A stretch of 6,168 nucleotides of DNA. It comes from Thermococci archaeon. Lineage in GTDB: Archaea; Methanobacteriota_B; Thermococci; Thermococcales; Thermococcaceae. The position numbers and the translations under genes are program-made. How positions within the stretch are numbered: position 1 is the stretch's first letter; each line of letters begins with the position of its first letter. The notes beneath the pieces are model-generated. The model was not told where the DNA came from and searched no databases. It saw only the letters and a program-made list of their open reading frames with translations. The DNA is taken from contig QMUF01000098.1 of NCBI GenBank assembly GCA_003663525.1, positions 1 through 6,168 of the forward strand, given 5' to 3'. Shown here one piece after another: positions 4,853 through 6,168 of the stretch.

Positions 4853-5938
4853 TTAAGGAAAATATTCTAGAGCTTTTTCCGTTTTTTTATCAAAAAGAAT
4901 AATCCGTTCTTCATTTGGAACGATTGTTACTTTTTCTCCGAAACTAAAGTGTTCTCCTTCTGGAGCAAAGACTTTTACAAAAACATCACCATTAACTGCT
5001 ATAGTTACTATCTGTTCTCTTCCAAGTGGCTCAAAGGAATAAACCTCTCCTTTGATGCCCTCTCTTTCACCCCTTATTATTTCAGCATCATGAGGCCTAA
5101 ATCCGAAGAGAACCTCAGTTATCTCTAATCTTTTGATTATTTCTCTATACTGTTTTGGTACTGAAATCTTGCTCTGATATATTCTAATGTTTCCCCCTTC
5201 TACCTCCGCATGAATAAAGTTCATCGGGGGGCTTCCAAGGAAACCAGCCACAAATTTATACATTGGTTTATAATAAACCTCATCAGGATCACCCACTTGA
5301 AGTATTTTCCCTTCTCTAATTATAGCTATCCTATCCGCCATTGCAAGAGCTTCTGCTTGATCATGAGTTACATAAATAGTAGTGATTCCAAGTTCCTTCT
5401 GAAGTCTTTTGAGTTCTGCTCTTACTTCCAATCTGAGCAAGGCATCCAAATTGCTCAATGGCTCGTCTAACAGCAATACATCAGGTTCTTTTACAAGAGC
5501 TCTGGCTATAGCAACCCTCTGTTGCTGCCCTCCACTCAATTGCCAAGGATACCTGTCCAAGAGGTGATCAATATGAAGCATCTTTGCAACTTCTCTGACT
5601 TTCTTTTCTATCTCATTTCTGGAAGATTTTTTAAGCTCAAGGGGGAAGGCAATATTCTTAAAAACCCGCATATGTGGATATAGAGCCCAGTTCTGAAATA
5701 CCAAGCCAACATTCCTATCCTTTGGAGGGGTTTCCGTAACATCTTTACCATTGAAATAAATCTTTCCTGAAGAAGGTTTGTAGATCCCAGCTATTGTATA
5801 GAGCAATGTCGATTTTCCACTCCCCGAAGGTCCTAATAGCGCCATGAATTCCTTATCCTCTATTTTCAAATTAATTTTGTTCAGTGCCGTAAAGTTTCCA
5901 AATTTTTTTGTAATCTCCTCTAAAGTTATCCCAACCAT
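4853..5938 (-). CDS. Sugar-type (CUT1/MalK-like) ABC transporter ATP-binding protein (361 aa)
   Basis: This is the ATPase subunit powering a binding-protein-dependent importer, working as a dimer on the inner face of the membrane with two permeases. Numbered from the longer frame (GTG 5947, 364 aa): Walker A GPSGSGKST (39-47), Q-loop Q85 in VFQNWALYPHM, signature LSGGQQQR (137-144), Walker B VLLLDEP (157-163) with catalytic E162, D-loop SNLD (165-168) and H195 in the H-loop. The C-terminal domain (about 240-364) is MalK/UgpC-type TOBE, with GFRPHDAEI at 282-290. The length and domain order fit CUT1 ATPases; the substrate (oligosaccharide, polyol or glycerol phosphate) cannot be read from it. 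ATG 5938 is preferred because GGTGAT lies 4 nt before it and contains the TGA stop of the upstream permease gene. All catalytic motifs are intact. Confidence 0.94.
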   Translation of the reverse strand: MVGITLEEITKKFGNFTALNKINLKIEDKEFMALLGPSGSGKSTLLYTIAGIYKPSSGKIYFNGKDVTETPPKDRNVGLVFQNWALYPHMRVFKNIAFPLELKKSSRNEIEKKVREVAKMLHIDHLLDRYPWQLSGGQQQRVAIARALVKEPDVLLLDEPLSNLDALLRLEVRAELKRLQKELGITTIYVTHDQAEALAMADRIAIIREGKILQVGDPDEVYYKPMYKFVAGFLGSPPMNFIHAEVEGGNIRIYQSKISVPKQYREIIKRLEITEVLFGFRPHDAEIIRGEREGIKGEVYSFEPLGREQIVTIAVNGDVFVKVFAPEGEHFSFGEKVTIVPNEERIILFDKKTEKALEYFP

Positions 5939-5942
5939 CCCC

Positions 5943-5948
5943 ATCACC
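5943..5948 (-). promoter_or_regulatory. Ribosome binding site overlapping the permease stop codon
   Basis: GGTGAT followed by 4 nt (GGGG) precedes ATG 5938. Its TGA (5946-5944) ends the permease gene. Starts at GTG 5947 and ATG 5944 lie inside the site and are less likely. Confidence 0.65.
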
Positions 5949-6168
5949 CCTTAATACCACCTGAATATCCCTGTAGAAGCAACTGTTGGGCCGTGAGGAA
6001 GAATATTATCGTAGGAAGAAGATATAAAGTTCCAGCTGCCGCTATTAAAGGCATGTGAGAGTACTCTGCTTCAATATTAGCCTCAATGAAAGTGGCAAGT
6101 GTTTTGTCTATTAAAAATGTTCTCACATAAATCAAATCTTGCCAACCAGCCAAAAATCCAAATAATGC
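5944..6168 (-). CDS. MalG-like ABC transporter permease, C-terminal end (5' part off window)
   Basis: The C-terminal 74 codons of a binding-protein-dependent transport permease are visible; the frame stays open to the right edge, so the start lies outside. The visible part begins with a hydrophobic stretch followed by a GWQD segment, then a polar periplasm-side stretch (EANIEAEYSHM), a last membrane segment (PLIAAAGTLYLLPTIIFFL) and the tail QQLLLQGYSGGIKG. The ending matches the MalG/UgpE pattern, in which the protein closes with a Q-x-x-(x)-GL-x-x-G-x-x-KG tail that contacts the ATPase dimer. The coupling (EAA) loop would lie beyond the edge. It directly precedes the MalK-like ATPase, and its TGA is embedded in that gene's ribosome binding site, so both belong to one importer operon whose binding protein and second permease should lie to the right. 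Confidence 0.88.
   Translation of the reverse strand, partial: ALFGFLAGWQDLIYVRTFLIDKTLATFIEANIEAEYSHMPLIAAAGTLYLLPTIIFFLTAQQLLLQGYSGGIKG

Noticed and set aside
5210..5470. Plus-strand open frame opposite the ABC ATPase
   Set aside because: It lies opposite the conserved region carrying the signature, Walker B and H-loop motifs and has no features of its own.

Overview
The window looks like chromosomal DNA of a hyperthermophilic euryarchaeon of the Thermococcales (Pyrococcus/Thermococcus/Palaeococcus group). The reasons are an indolepyruvate:ferredoxin oxidoreductase alpha chain, a diphthine-ammonia ligase of archaeal length, a DUF4152-type protein that I associate from memory with Thermococcales, Lys/Glu/Ile-rich proteins, archaeal TATA-like boxes and tightly packed genes with GGTGAT-type ribosome binding sites. 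No mobile element, CRISPR array or RNA gene was seen. The family names come from motif recognition, not from a database search.

Layout from left to right. (1) Positions 1-826, minus strand: a 95-residue helical protein of unknown function overlaps by 11 nt the start of a gene whose visible 183 residues join a MazG-type nucleotide pyrophosphohydrolase to a YbaK/ProX-type aminoacyl-tRNA deacylase domain. The gene runs off the left edge. (2) Positions 827-940: a divergent promoter region with one TATA-like box per strand and an imperfect inverted repeat. (3) Positions 941-1461, plus strand: two tandem genes, each giving an 85-residue protein with two membrane segments. They share a conserved N-terminal stretch and are probably an old duplication. 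(4) Positions 1464-3350, minus strand: iorA, convergent with the membrane pair and only 2 bp away, with its own promoter and no iorB beside it in the window. (5) Positions 3427-4793, minus strand: a two-gene unit of diphthine-ammonia ligase (dph6-like) followed by a DUF4152/PfuExo I-like protein with RNase H-like acidic motifs. (6) Positions 4853-6168, minus strand: the end of a sugar-type (CUT1) ABC importer operon, with a MalG-like permease C-terminus followed by a MalK-like ATPase.

Together the window holds peptide/amino-acid catabolism (IorA oxidises aryl pyruvates and reduces ferredoxin), carbohydrate-type uptake (ABC importer), translation quality and elongation-factor modification (YbaK-like domain, diphthamide ligase) and nucleotide or nucleic-acid housekeeping (MazG, DUF4152). 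These are separate transcription units rather than one pathway.

A recurring detail settles the start codons. Most genes have an RGTGNN hexamer exactly 4 nt before the start, often overlapping the TGA stop of the upstream gene. On that basis several starts here are placed 4 to 6 codons inside the longest open frame. The least ordinary items are the MazG-YbaK fusion with its coupled small partner, and the tandem two-TM protein pair.
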